A stretch of DNA of 15,179 bases. Source: Savagea sp. (lineage in GTDB: Bacteria; Bacillota; Bacilli; Bacillales_A; Planococcaceae). This document shows positions 7,391 to 14,921 of the stretch, piece after piece; positions within the stretch are counted from its first letter, which is position 1, and each line of letters opens with the position of its first letter. A program made the translations under genes and the position numbers. The stretch lies in assembly GCA_030146155.1 (NCBI GenBank), contig JASLCF010000187.1, positions 1 to 15,179 of the forward strand. The letters are read 5' to 3'. The notes beneath the pieces are model-generated. The model ran no database searches and had not been told where the DNA came from. It saw nothing but the letters and a program-made list of their open reading frames with translations.

Positions 7391-8425
7391 TTATCTTTTT
7401 GAATACGAATGGATTAACGCTGTAAGTCGTGCAAGTGTATCTGGGTTAATATTAGGTGTTACCCCATGTCCTAAGTTAAAGACATGTTTTCCATCTTTCA
7501 TGCCGCTATCTAAAATTGCTTTTGTTTTACGCTCTATCGTTTCCCAATCAGAAAGCAAAACGACCGGATCTAGATTCCCTTGTAGTACTTTTGTAATTCC
7601 CATTTCACGGGCTTCTTCAATCGAAGTACGCCAATCTAAACCAATCACATCGACCTCTAAATCATTCCACTCCACTAATAAATGTCTGGCATGAATGCCA
7701 AAAATAATAAGGGGAACATCATGTTTCTTTAATGTGCTAAAAATACGTTCCATCACGGGTTTAACATAGTAACGATAATCTTCAGCACTTAATGCTCCTA
7801 CCCACGAATCAAAGACTTGAACCGCTTGAACGCCCGCTTTAATTTGAGCTTCTACATAAGTAATCACCATATCTCCTAGCTTTTCCATCAACGCAAACCA
7901 TGCCACTGGCTCTTTATACATAAATGCTTTCGTACCACTATAATTTTTAGAAGGTCCTCCCTCAATCATATAACTAGCTAATGTGAAAGGTGCTCCACTA
8001 AAACCAATGAGTGGCACTTCTAATTGCTCTTGAGTCAAGAGGCGAATTGTATCCATAATATAAGGAAAGTCTTCTTCTGGATGAATCGTCTGTAGACGTT
8101 CAATATCAGCCATCCCTCGAATTGGCTGGTCGATTACTGGCCCGATGCCTGATTTGATTTCCACATCAACGCCCATTGCAGGTAAAGGACTCATGATGTC
8201 TTTATATAAAATCGCTGCGTCGTTATTGTATAGATCAACAGGTAATTTTGTAACATAGGCACAGATATCCGGGCGATGAGTAATTTCAAATAATGTATGT
8301 TTTTTCCTGATTTCTAAATATTCTTTTTGCGAGCGTCCTGCTTGCCTCATATACCATACAGGTGTATAAGCAGTCTCTTCCCCGCGATAAGCGCGAATAA
8401 TCGTATCATTTATTGTTTTTGTCAT
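7391..8425 (-). CDS. hemE: Uroporphyrinogen III decarboxylase HemE
   Basis: The protein has 344 residues. The family signature TPVWYMRQAGR (21-31) supplies the two substrate-binding arginines (27 and 31), and LYKDIMSP carries the catalytic Asp76. Further hallmarks are GFSGAPFTLASYMIEG, GLDWR, GNLDP and FNLGHGVTPN. The enzyme removes four acetate carboxyls from uroporphyrinogen III in the cytosol to form coproporphyrinogen III, the branch-point substrate of HemY here. It begins 20 bp after hemL, with GGGTGA as a somewhat distant ribosome binding site. In B. subtilis hemEHY is a separate operon; here it is joined directly to hemACDBL with no terminator visible between. Confidence 0.95.
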   Translation of the reverse strand: MTKTINDTIIRAYRGEETAYTPVWYMRQAGRSQKEYLEIRKKHTLFEITHRPDICAYVTKLPVDLYNNDAAILYKDIMSPLPAMGVDVEIKSGIGPVIDQPIRGMADIERLQTIHPEEDFPYIMDTIRLLTQEQLEVPLIGFSGAPFTLASYMIEGGPSKNYSGTKAFMYKEPVAWFALMEKLGDMVITYVEAQIKAGVQAVQVFDSWVGALSAEDYRYYVKPVMERIFSTLKKHDVPLIIFGIHARHLLVEWNDLEVDVIGLDWRTSIEEAREMGITKVLQGNLDPVVLLSDWETIERKTKAILDSGMKDGKHVFNLGHGVTPNINPDTLARLTALIHSYSKR

Positions 8426-8445
8426 GATTCAATGTCACCCTTTTC

Positions 8446-9729
8446 TTATAATGTAGCGAACACTTCTCTTACTGCTTGAATCGTTTGTTCAATTTGTTCG
8501 TCTGTATGTGCAACGGATAAAAATAAACCTTCAAACTGTGAAGGAGGTAAGAAAATTCCGCGTGCTGCCATTCCTCTAAAATAACGTGCAAAACGTTCCG
8601 TATCTGATTGTTTAGCTGTTTCAAAATTAATTACAGGCTGATCTGTAAAGAAGAAACCGACCATCGATCCTGCACGGTTCACCTGTAATGGAATTTGAAA
8701 GTCAGCCGCAGCTTGTTGATATCCTTCTACTAATCGATCGACTTTTTGTTCAATTTGTTCATACGTTGAAACTGTTAATGCTTGCAATGTAGTCAAGCCT
8801 GCTGCCATTGCTAATGGGTTCCCTGACAAAGTTCCTGCTTGATAAATCGGACCTGCAGGAGCGAACTGTTCCATAATTTCTCTTTTTCCGCCAATTGCAC
8901 CTACAGGCAAGCCTCCGCCTATCACTTTGCCTAAGCAAGTTAAATCAGGCGTTACACCGAAATGCCCTTGTGCAGAAGTATAACTCACACGGAAACCTGT
9001 CATCACTTCATCAAAAATAAGTAAACTGCCGTATTCTTCAGTAATCTCACGCATTTGTTGCAAGAAATTCGAAACCGGTGGGACGACCCCCATATTTCCC
9101 GATACTGGTTCCATAATGACGCATGCAATTTGATCCCCGTATAAACGAAAAGCTTCTTGCACACTTTCAAAATCATTGTATGAGACGGTAATCGTTTGTT
9201 TGGCAATCGCCTCTGGAACACCAGGACTATCTGGCAAACCAAGAGTCGCCACACCCGAGCCCGCTTTAATAAGCAGTGAGTCTCCATGGCCATGGTAGCT
9301 TCCCTCAAATTTTAAAATGAGGTTACGACCCGTTACCCCTCTTGCTAATCGCAAGGCGCTCATCGTAGCTTCCGTCCCTGAATTAACCATGCGAATCATT
9401 TCAATAGAAGGAACACGTGCAATCACTTCTTTCGCCAGTTCATTTTCATAAGGATGGGATGCACCAAATGTTGTTCCTTCTGCAGCCACTTCTTGTATTT
9501 TTGCAACGACACGCTCATCTGCATGTCCTAAAATGAGAGGTCCCCAACTGAGTACATAATCAATATAAGAATTGCCATCGACATCTTTAATCAAGGCACC
9601 TTTTCCTGACTTCATTACAATTGGATCCATACCAACTGAACGAAAAGCACGGACTGGGGAATTCACTCCGCCCGGCATTAAATCAATAGCTTCTGTCATT
9701 ATTTCTTTTGAACGTTGATTGGTTTTCAT
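8446..9729 (-). CDS. hemL: Glutamate-1-semialdehyde 2,1-aminomutase HemL
   Basis: The protein has 427 residues from the chosen ATG, a usual length. Family motifs are MPGGVNSPVRAF, VNSGTEATMSALRLARG, IFDEVMTGFR and the pyridoxal-phosphate lysine in LGKVIGGGLPVGA (Lys268). It converts glutamate-1-semialdehyde from HemA into 5-aminolaevulinate. The start at 9729 forms an ATGA overlap with the hemB stop and has AAGGGG about 10 nt upstream. A longer reading from a GTG nine codons upstream (9756) would begin MVKRRGNDRM, overlaps hemB more and adds nothing conserved, so I reject it. The order hemB-hemL matches Bacillus and Listeria. Confidence 0.95.
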   Translation of the reverse strand: MKTNQRSKEIMTEAIDLMPGGVNSPVRAFRSVGMDPIVMKSGKGALIKDVDGNSYIDYVLSWGPLILGHADERVVAKIQEVAAEGTTFGASHPYENELAKEVIARVPSIEMIRMVNSGTEATMSALRLARGVTGRNLILKFEGSYHGHGDSLLIKAGSGVATLGLPDSPGVPEAIAKQTITVSYNDFESVQEAFRLYGDQIACVIMEPVSGNMGVVPPVSNFLQQMREITEEYGSLLIFDEVMTGFRVSYTSAQGHFGVTPDLTCLGKVIGGGLPVGAIGGKREIMEQFAPAGPIYQAGTLSGNPLAMAAGLTTLQALTVSTYEQIEQKVDRLVEGYQQAAADFQIPLQVNRAGSMVGFFFTDQPVINFETAKQSDTERFARYFRGMAARGIFLPPSQFEGLFLSVAHTDEQIEQTIQAVREVFATL

Positions 9730-10715
9730 TCTGTCATTGCCCCTTCTTTTAACCACTGTGCAATTTCTTTTGCATAATAAGTAATGATGAGAGTCGCACC
9801 TGCTCGTTTCATACTGAGCATCGTTTCTAACACTATGGCTTTTTCATCAATCCATTGTTGTGCTGCCGCTGCCTTGACCATCGCATATTCACCACTGACA
9901 TGGTAAGTCACAAGAGGTAAAGGATACGTATTAGCTAAATCTCTGACAATATCTAGGTAAGCTAGACCTGGTTTAACCATTAAAAAGTCCGCTCCCTCTT
10001 CCACATCCGACTGCGCTTCTCTTAATGCTTCTAAACGGTTTGCCGCATCCATTTGATAGGTTTTTCGATTGCCAAATTGCGGCGCACTCTCTGCCGCTTC
10101 TCGGAAAGGACCATAAAAAGCAGAAGCATATTTGACAGCGTAGGACATGATTGGAATATGTGAAAATCCAGCTTCATCAAGTGCTTGACGAATCACTGCT
10201 ACAAAACCATCCATCATATTGGAAGGTGCGATAATATCTGCCCCCGCCTTCGCTTGACTCACTGCCGACTGAGCAAGTAACGTAAGCGATGCATCATTAT
10301 CCACATCATTGTCGACAATCACCCCGCAATGACCGTGATCTGTAAATTCACATAGACAAGTATCTGCAATCACTAATAAATCTGTTGTGAGTGCTTTAAT
10401 TTGTTGAATCGCTTGTTGAACAATGCCATGCTCACAGTAAGCATCCGTACCTACAGCGTCCTTTTCTGCAGGGATTCCAAATAATAGGACGGCAGGAATG
10501 CCTAAAGCGACGATGCTATTAATTTCATCATCCAAAGCATCTAATGGAATTTGATCGATACCAGGCATTGAATCAATCGGTTTTCTTTCTGTTGCTTCGG
10601 CAGAGATAAATAAAGGATAAATGAAATCTGCAACGGTTAATTGATTTTCTCTGACCATTTTTCGCATTGTAGCAGAACTTCTTAATCTCCGATGTCTTGC
10701 AAATTGTTGTGTCAT
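9726..10715 (-). CDS. hemB: Delta-aminolaevulinic acid dehydratase HemB (porphobilinogen synthase)
   Basis: The protein has 329 residues and is very close to Bacillus HemB. The Schiff-base lysines are Lys195 in SYAVKYASAFYGPFR and Lys248 in FLMVKPG. The zinc-binding cysteines Cys120, Cys122 and Cys130 (DTCLCEFTDHGHC) are present, so this is the zinc-dependent type. It joins two 5-aminolaevulinate molecules to porphobilinogen, the substrate of HemC. Both ends overlap neighbours by ATGA (hemD stop/hemB start region at 10712-10715; hemL start at 9726-9729). No residue of importance is missing, in contrast with the HemC of this operon. Confidence 0.97.
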   Translation of the reverse strand: MTQQFARHRRLRSSATMRKMVRENQLTVADFIYPLFISAEATERKPIDSMPGIDQIPLDALDDEINSIVALGIPAVLLFGIPAEKDAVGTDAYCEHGIVQQAIQQIKALTTDLLVIADTCLCEFTDHGHCGVIVDNDVDNDASLTLLAQSAVSQAKAGADIIAPSNMMDGFVAVIRQALDEAGFSHIPIMSYAVKYASAFYGPFREAAESAPQFGNRKTYQMDAANRLEALREAQSDVEEGADFLMVKPGLAYLDIVRDLANTYPLPLVTYHVSGEYAMVKAAAAQQWIDEKAIVLETMLSMKRAGATLIITYYAKEIAQWLKEGAMTE

Positions 10716-11422
10716 GAATGATCTCTTCTTTCTATAAGTTGTTGAACCAACCCTTCAATCGTGTAAGTTGTTGCTTCATATACATACTGGAAACCAGCAA
10801 GTTGAATGGCTTTTGTAGTCGTTGCCCCAATACTAACCACAGGTAATTGGTAAATACCTGGACGACTACCAAATAAATCGATGAATGCCGCCACGGTCGA
10901 AGGGCTTGTAAATGTTAAATAATCAGGGTACATCCATTCTTGATGAAGCGCAGTATTTTGCTTTGTTGTGTAAGTAATCACTCGTTCATAGTCAATTCCT
11001 TTTGCACGTAATCCTTCAGCTAGTGTGGGACGAGCTAGCTGACCACTCACTAGCAGAAAAGGACGTTGGCTTTTTCTTGCTGGGAATTCTTGTACAAGTG
11101 TGTCCGCATCATAAACAGTTGGGATAAAATGAACAGGCCATCCTTGTTCACGAATCGCTTGTGCTGTTTTTTCACCCACTGCTGCGATTTGTGTATACCT
11201 TGTTAAGGTATGTTGTTGTTGAAAAAAACCATGTACACCATTTGCACTCGTAAACACAATCCATTCATAGGCTGCTAATGGACGAGGAATCGTGAATTCT
11301 TGCCATTCAATAGCAATGACCGGAAGCATAACGGCCTCAAATCCAGCCGCTTCCAACTGCGTCACAAAAGAGGTCGCTTGATGTGCTGCCCGTGTTACTG
11401 CAACCCTTTTTCTTTTAGTCAT
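10712..11422 (-). CDS. hemD: Uroporphyrinogen III synthase HemD
   Basis: The protein has 236 residues, slightly shorter than B. subtilis HemD, and poorly conserved as is normal for this family. Recognisable blocks are VAVTRA near the N-terminus, WIVFTSANGVHGFF, IAAVGEKTAQAI, YLTFTSPSTVAAF and VSIGATTTKAI, marking the two Rossmann-like halves. It closes hydroxymethylbilane with inversion of ring D. It is the natural partner of HemC, with which it shares an ATGA overlap (11419-11422). Its normal appearance argues that the step after HemC is still used. Confidence 0.92.
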   Translation of the reverse strand: MTKRKRVAVTRAAHQATSFVTQLEAAGFEAVMLPVIAIEWQEFTIPRPLAAYEWIVFTSANGVHGFFQQQHTLTRYTQIAAVGEKTAQAIREQGWPVHFIPTVYDADTLVQEFPARKSQRPFLLVSGQLARPTLAEGLRAKGIDYERVITYTTKQNTALHQEWMYPDYLTFTSPSTVAAFIDLFGSRPGIYQLPVVSIGATTTKAIQLAGFQYVYEATTYTIEGLVQQLIERRDHS

Positions 11423-12342
11423 TGCTGTTGCTCCAACTGTTTTAATAAAGCTATAACACCAGGTTGAGCTGTCAATTGATCTGCTAAAGCTTGTGACACA
11501 TGTTCTTCAGACTGACCTGAAGCTGTAGCTTGATAAGTGACCTGGCCATCTAGTGATAATAATGAGGCTGTTGCCTGAATGTTTCCTCCCTGACTCGTTG
11601 CAAGTGCAGCAAGAGGTAGCCGGTCTCCCTCTGCAAATTTCGCTTGAAAACCTCTTTCCACAGCTACTGCTCGTTCAGTATCTTTGTCGTGTATTTCTTG
11701 AACAATTTCAAGAATAGCCTTATCTTCTCGGCGGCATTGAATCGCAAGAGCTCCCTGTCCCATGGCTGGTGTAAAATTTGTAATCGGTAATTCTTCACTC
11801 ACTAAATCTAACCCTACGCCTAAACGGTTCAAGCCTGCCATCGCTAAAATGATGCCGTCATACTTGCCTTCTTTTAATTGCTGAATGCGTCGATCAATCG
11901 GACCTCGAATAATTTCAGTTTGAAGATCAGGCCGCAACTGTTGCACTTGTGCACTTCTTCTCATACTACTCGTTCCAATCACTGCTCCAGCTGGTAATTC
12001 GCTTAGACATTGATTTGTACGGGTCAAGAGCGCATCTGCGGGATTCTCTCTTTGCGGAAATGCAGCAATGCAAAGTTCACGTGGCCCTTCAATTGGCATA
12101 TCTTTTAAACTGTGTACTGCAAAATCGATCTGTTCATTGAGGAGAGCTTCTTCTAATTCATTTAAAAAAATACCAGATGCTAGTTGCGCCAGCGGAACAT
12201 CTAATCGTTGGTCTCCAGCTGTTTCAAATAGAATGAATTCAAAGGTAATCTCTGGACGTTTTTTCCTCAATTGCTCAACCACTTGTTGCGTTTGAATGAC
12301 TGCGAGTTGACTGCTTCTTGTACCTACCTTGACCACTTTCAT
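11419..12342 (-). CDS. hemC: Porphobilinogen deaminase HemC, atypical: cofactor cysteine replaced
   Basis: The protein has 307 residues, full length for the family, which polymerises four porphobilinogens to hydroxymethylbilane on a dipyrromethane cofactor bound covalently to a cysteine. Conserved parts are GTRSSQLA (7-14), DFAVHSLKDMP with Lys80 and catalytic Asp81, GTSSMRR with Arg128/129, and GQGALAIQCR. Atypical parts: the cofactor motif EGGCQVP reads AEGDRLP, with Asp240 (codon GAC at 11623-11625) at the cysteine position; RGN(V/I)DTRL reads RGPIDRRI; GGKGLF reads ASGIF. The remaining cysteines (91, 112, 203) are elsewhere. A cysteine codon cannot become GAC by a single base error and no frameshift restores the motif. 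The gene is intact, ATGA-coupled to hemA and hemD, and has an AGAGGTGA ribosome binding site. Identity as a HemC homologue is certain; its activity is not. Confidence 0.93.
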   Translation of the reverse strand: MKVVKVGTRSSQLAVIQTQQVVEQLRKKRPEITFEFILFETAGDQRLDVPLAQLASGIFLNELEEALLNEQIDFAVHSLKDMPIEGPRELCIAAFPQRENPADALLTRTNQCLSELPAGAVIGTSSMRRSAQVQQLRPDLQTEIIRGPIDRRIQQLKEGKYDGIILAMAGLNRLGVGLDLVSEELPITNFTPAMGQGALAIQCRREDKAILEIVQEIHDKDTERAVAVERGFQAKFAEGDRLPLAALATSQGGNIQATASLLSLDGQVTYQATASGQSEEHVSQALADQLTAQPGVIALLKQLEQQQ

Positions 12343-13628
12343 CTATCCTTCACCTCTTCTGACTGTGCTTCCTTTAAATTAAATAGATATTGGAGCATCT
12401 GCATCGTTTGTTCTCTTTCTTCCGACTGGCTCAACTCTTTTACTTGCTGAATGGGAGACTGAAGAATTTGATTCACAATACTTTTTGTATGCTTTTCAAT
12501 CACTTTCTTTTCTCTTGCAGTCAATTCAGGTATTTTTCTAAATAAACTGTCTACCGTCTTTTCTTGTATTTTCATAGACCTTTCACGTAAAGCCTGTATA
12601 ACTGGAACTACATCTAATAGGTTTAACCAGTTCGCAAATGAAATCAGTTCATGCTCGATTTGATCTTCGATGATCCGTGCAGCTTCCGTTTTAATTTGCT
12701 GGTGTTCATCGATAACAAATTGGAAATAATCAATATCTACTAACCGAACATTTGGCACTTCTTCTACCGTTGCCTCAATATCTCTTGGTAGTGCCAAATC
12801 AATTAAAAATAATGGTTCGTGATGACGTACTTCCTGCACCTGCTGAATCATCTCTTTTGTCAGCACGGGTTCATCTGCTCGTGTCGCAGAAATAATCACA
12901 TCGCTTTTCATTAAAGCTTGTGTTAAATGTTTCATTTCAACAGGATGTGCTTGATACGTTTGAGCTAAATGAGCCGCTTTTGAAAATGTTCGATTCACAA
13001 CCTGTATATAACCTGTACCTGCACTTAATAAATTTCTTAATGCTTGTTCACTCATTTCACCCGCCCCAATGACAGTAACTGTTCGATGTTCTAAGTGAGT
13101 GATTGACGATTTAATCGCCTCAACTGCTAAATAACTCATCGATAACGCTTGTTCTGCAATTCCTGTTTGTGTATGTGCCTGCTTGGCAAAAGCAATCACT
13201 CGATTAAAGAGCTCATTAAATATTTTTTTCGTATTTCCTGCTGCTTGTGCAAATAAAAAAGCATCTCTCACTTGACCAAGAATCTGCGTTTCTCCTAAAA
13301 CCATGGATTCGAGTCCACTTGCTAATCTAAAGAAATGCTGAACCGCTTCTTCATCTACCTTGACTTGAATGATTTGATTTAAAGTTGTTGCTTCAATAGA
13401 AAACTGCTCTTGCATGAGTTCAAATAATGTCTCTTGAATGGCTTCATCTTCAATGACAGCAATTAATTCCGTTCGATTACATGTAGCAAGAACAATCGAT
13501 TCATGAACGCCTTGCATCGCTTTCAGTTGTTCTAACCAACTTTTCGCTTCTTCGGCATTGAACGTCATTCGCTCCCTCAATTCAATCGGGGTCACTTCAT
13601 AATTGACTCCCATCGTAATGATTTGCAT
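12339..13628 (-). CDS. hemA: Glutamyl-tRNA reductase HemA
   Basis: The protein has 429 residues. The N-terminal catalytic domain shows MGVNYEVTPIELRER and the thioester-forming Cys50 in VLATCNRTE; SGLESMVLGETQILGQV is the next family signature. The NADPH domain carries VTVIGAGEMSEQA (about 183-196) and VVNRT. The C-terminal dimerisation helices include REKKVIEKHTKSIVNQILQSP, as in Bacillus HemA (quoted here from memory). It reduces glutamyl-tRNA to glutamate-1-semialdehyde, the committed step. It is the first gene of the operon, with AGAGGTGG just before the ATG. In Bacillus and Staphylococcus hemX, which influences HemA level, follows hemA; here hemC follows directly with an ATGA overlap (12339-12342). 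Confidence 0.96.
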   Translation of the reverse strand: MQIITMGVNYEVTPIELRERMTFNAEEAKSWLEQLKAMQGVHESIVLATCNRTELIAVIEDEAIQETLFELMQEQFSIEATTLNQIIQVKVDEEAVQHFFRLASGLESMVLGETQILGQVRDAFLFAQAAGNTKKIFNELFNRVIAFAKQAHTQTGIAEQALSMSYLAVEAIKSSITHLEHRTVTVIGAGEMSEQALRNLLSAGTGYIQVVNRTFSKAAHLAQTYQAHPVEMKHLTQALMKSDVIISATRADEPVLTKEMIQQVQEVRHHEPLFLIDLALPRDIEATVEEVPNVRLVDIDYFQFVIDEHQQIKTEAARIIEDQIEHELISFANWLNLLDVVPVIQALRERSMKIQEKTVDSLFRKIPELTAREKKVIEKHTKSIVNQILQSPIQQVKELSQSEEREQTMQMLQYLFNLKEAQSEEVKDR

Positions 13629-13652
13629 GCCGCCACCTCTTTCCTTTCAAAC

Positions 13653-13678
13653 TTAATTTCTAGTCTAACATTAATTTC
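13653..13678 (-). promoter_or_regulatory. Candidate promoter region of hemA with 8-bp direct repeat
   Basis: On the minus strand GAAATTAA occurs twice (13671-13678 and 13653-13660), 18 bp apart. Between the copies lies TGTTAGACT, readable as an extended -10 element (TAGACT at 13662-13667). The -35 hexamer is weak. The repeats could be binding half-sites on the same face of the helix, but no known haem-operon operator is recognised. Confidence 0.4.
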
Positions 13679-13731
13679 AAGAAAAAGAACATATGAATGT
13701 GAACAGAAGATTAACAATGTGTGAAGTAAGT

Positions 13732-13769
13732 TTGAAGTTTGGTTTTTTGTCGAATTTATATGGTATAGT
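13732..13769 (+). promoter_or_regulatory. Candidate promoter of hemQ
   Basis: TGGTATAGT (13761-13769) reads as an extended -10 element with TATAGT at 13764-13769, about 30 bp before the hemQ start. No strong -35 lies at 17 bp; TTGAAG at 13732-13737 is too far for that -10. The promoter diverges from that of hemA within a 172-bp region. Confidence 0.45.
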
Positions 13770-13800
13770 TTTTTTGAAAGTTAAAAAGGAGAGGATTAAT

Positions 13801-14556
13801 ATGTTTAATGCAGCAGAAGCAGTAGAAACAATGGACGGTTGGTATACCCTTCATGATTTCAGAAAAGTCGATTGGTCAGCTTGGCAGTCCGCTTCAGAAG
13901 AAGAACGTCAACAAGCATTGGCTGAATTTGAAGACTTATTAACATCGTGGGAAAAGGTTGAAACACAACAGGAGGGCAGTCATGGTCTCTTTCAAATCAT
14001 CGGACAAAAAGCTGATTTAATGTTGATTTGGTTACGTCCGACAATGGAAGACCTAGCAGCGACTGAACTAGCTTTAAATAAAAGCTTATTCGGACGTTTT
14101 TTACAACCTACTCATTCTCATCTTTCCGTCGTCGAACTATCTAAATATCAACCTAGCAGAAACGGCGTTGACCCTGAAACACTTCCTGAAACACAAGCAA
14201 GATTAAAACCACAATTACCAGATTGGCAATATGTTTCTTTTTATCCAATGAGCAGAAAACGTGAAGCGGTTGATAACTGGTATAGCTTGAGTAAAGGAAT
14301 TCGTTCAAAATTACTTTACGACCACAGTTTGACTGGTAGAAAGTATAGTGGAAAAGTGAAACAAATCATAACGGGATCTATCGGATTTGATGAACACGAA
14401 TGGGGCGTCACTTTATTTGCCCACGATGCCATTGAACTCAAAAAAATCGTTTACGAAATGCGATTCGATGTCGCTACTGCACGATACGGTGAATTCGCTG
14501 ATTTTTATATTGGCATGCGTTTAAATAAAGAGAGTCTTCCTGCATTTTTAGCATAA
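13801..14556 (+). CDS. hemQ: Coproheme decarboxylase HemQ/ChdC (chlorite dismutase family)
   Basis: The protein has 251 residues, the standard length for Gram-positive HemQ. The N-terminal TMDGWYTLHDFRKVDW, the catalytic Tyr148 in FYPMSRKR, the proximal haem ligand His175 in DHSLTGRKYSGKVKQIITGS, and EWGVTLFAHD are all family hallmarks. It decarboxylates the two propionates of coproheme III using H2O2 to give protohaem, the final step of the coproporphyrin-dependent pathway. The start at 13801 follows AAGGAG at 9-nt spacing; an in-frame ATG at 13693 would run through the promoter and add a non-conserved tail. It is transcribed divergently from the eight-gene hem operon, completing the pathway in one locus. 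Confidence 0.96.
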   Translation: MFNAAEAVETMDGWYTLHDFRKVDWSAWQSASEEERQQALAEFEDLLTSWEKVETQQEGSHGLFQIIGQKADLMLIWLRPTMEDLAATELALNKSLFGRFLQPTHSHLSVVELSKYQPSRNGVDPETLPETQARLKPQLPDWQYVSFYPMSRKREAVDNWYSLSKGIRSKLLYDHSLTGRKYSGKVKQIITGSIGFDEHEWGVTLFAHDAIELKKIVYEMRFDVATARYGEFADFYIGMRLNKESLPAFLA

Positions 14557-14559
14557 AAA

Positions 14560-14594
14560 AATGAACCCATTTCTTTCTATGAAATGGGTTCATT
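14560..14594. terminator. Bidirectional terminator after hemQ
   Basis: AATGAACCCATTTC (14560-14573) pairs perfectly with GAAATGGGTTCATT (14581-14594), a 14-bp stem with a 7-nt loop, starting 3 bp after the hemQ stop. On the plus strand a short GATTTTC tail follows; on the minus strand a run of six T follows, so it can also stop transcripts coming from the convergent gene on the right. Confidence 0.85.
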
Positions 14595-14661
14595 GATTTT
14601 CAGGTTCTTTGTTGAATAATGTTGGTGAAGAATTTTAGTCAATGAATAGAGGTTGAATATG

Positions 14662-14711
14662 GAACTCTTCAAGAAGTCAGTGGTACTGATTTTTTGAAGA
14701 GTTCTTTTTAT
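14662..14711 (+). terminator. Second terminator-like hairpin
   Basis: GAACTCTTCAA pairs with TTGAAGAGTTC; the stem continues with A/T and G-U pairs, and an inner TCAGT-GGT-ACTGA stem-loop caps it. TTTTTATAA follows on the plus strand, a good U-tract. It lies 68 bp beyond the first terminator, so it is either a back-up for hemQ or the end of an unrecognised small transcript. Confidence 0.75.
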
Positions 14712-14721
14712 AAGGGTTAGC

Positions 14722-14836
14722 CAAATCACCCGTTGCTTTCCGTTCCAGATGGGCGCGTTCTTGGGGTGTTCGGCGAGCCGCTTCCTTCGCTTCGCTCACT
14801 TGTAACGCTATCCCTAGGGTTACACGTTAATAGCTC
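14722..14836. repeat. Intergenic repeat, copy B
   Basis: CAAATCACCCGTTGCTTTC begins a segment matching copy A (1394-1450) and continues into GC-rich TTCGGCGAGCCGCTTCC and CTTCGCTTCGCTCAC, ending near ATCCCTAGGGTTACACG. The composition is clearly richer in GC than the flanks, which suits a dispersed non-coding element rather than local sequence. No transposase or flanking target duplication is visible. Confidence 0.6.
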
Positions 14837-14921
14837 AGTTTTCCATGAATAAACTTACATTTATTGCCTTTAAAAGTACCCATCTGAAAAAATCATCTTC
14901 AAAAATAACTTTAGTGAAATT

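Larger units (their letters stand above)
14557..14921. other. Intergenic region between convergent hemQ and the DUF1722 gene
   Basis: No coding region is visible. It contains the bidirectional terminator (14560-14594), a second, longer terminator-like hairpin (14662-14711) and repeat copy B (14722-14836). An inverted pair TGTAAC/GTTACA brackets the palindrome CCCTAGGG at the end of the repeat. Confidence 0.7.

Noticed and set aside
7344..7694. A 116-codon plus-strand frame antisense to hemH/hemE
   Set aside because: It lies almost wholly antisense to the conserved hemE sequence and has no family resemblance.
9003..9308. A minus-strand frame overlapping hemL in another phase
   Set aside because: It is in a different phase within strongly conserved hemL and has no own start signals.
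9730..9756. Longer N-terminus for HemL starting with GTG at 9756
   Set aside because: The ATG at 9729 gives the same ATGA overlap as the other junctions and the usual HemL N-terminus; the extra nine residues are not conserved.
11600..11650. A frameshift or sequencing error hiding the HemC cofactor cysteine
   Set aside because: The frame is conserved on both sides, neither alternative frame gives Gly-Cys-Gln, and Cys to GAC needs at least two base changes.
13693..13800. Longer N-terminus for HemQ from ATG 13693
   Set aside because: This stretch holds the promoter and ribosome binding site, and the extension matches nothing in HemQ proteins.
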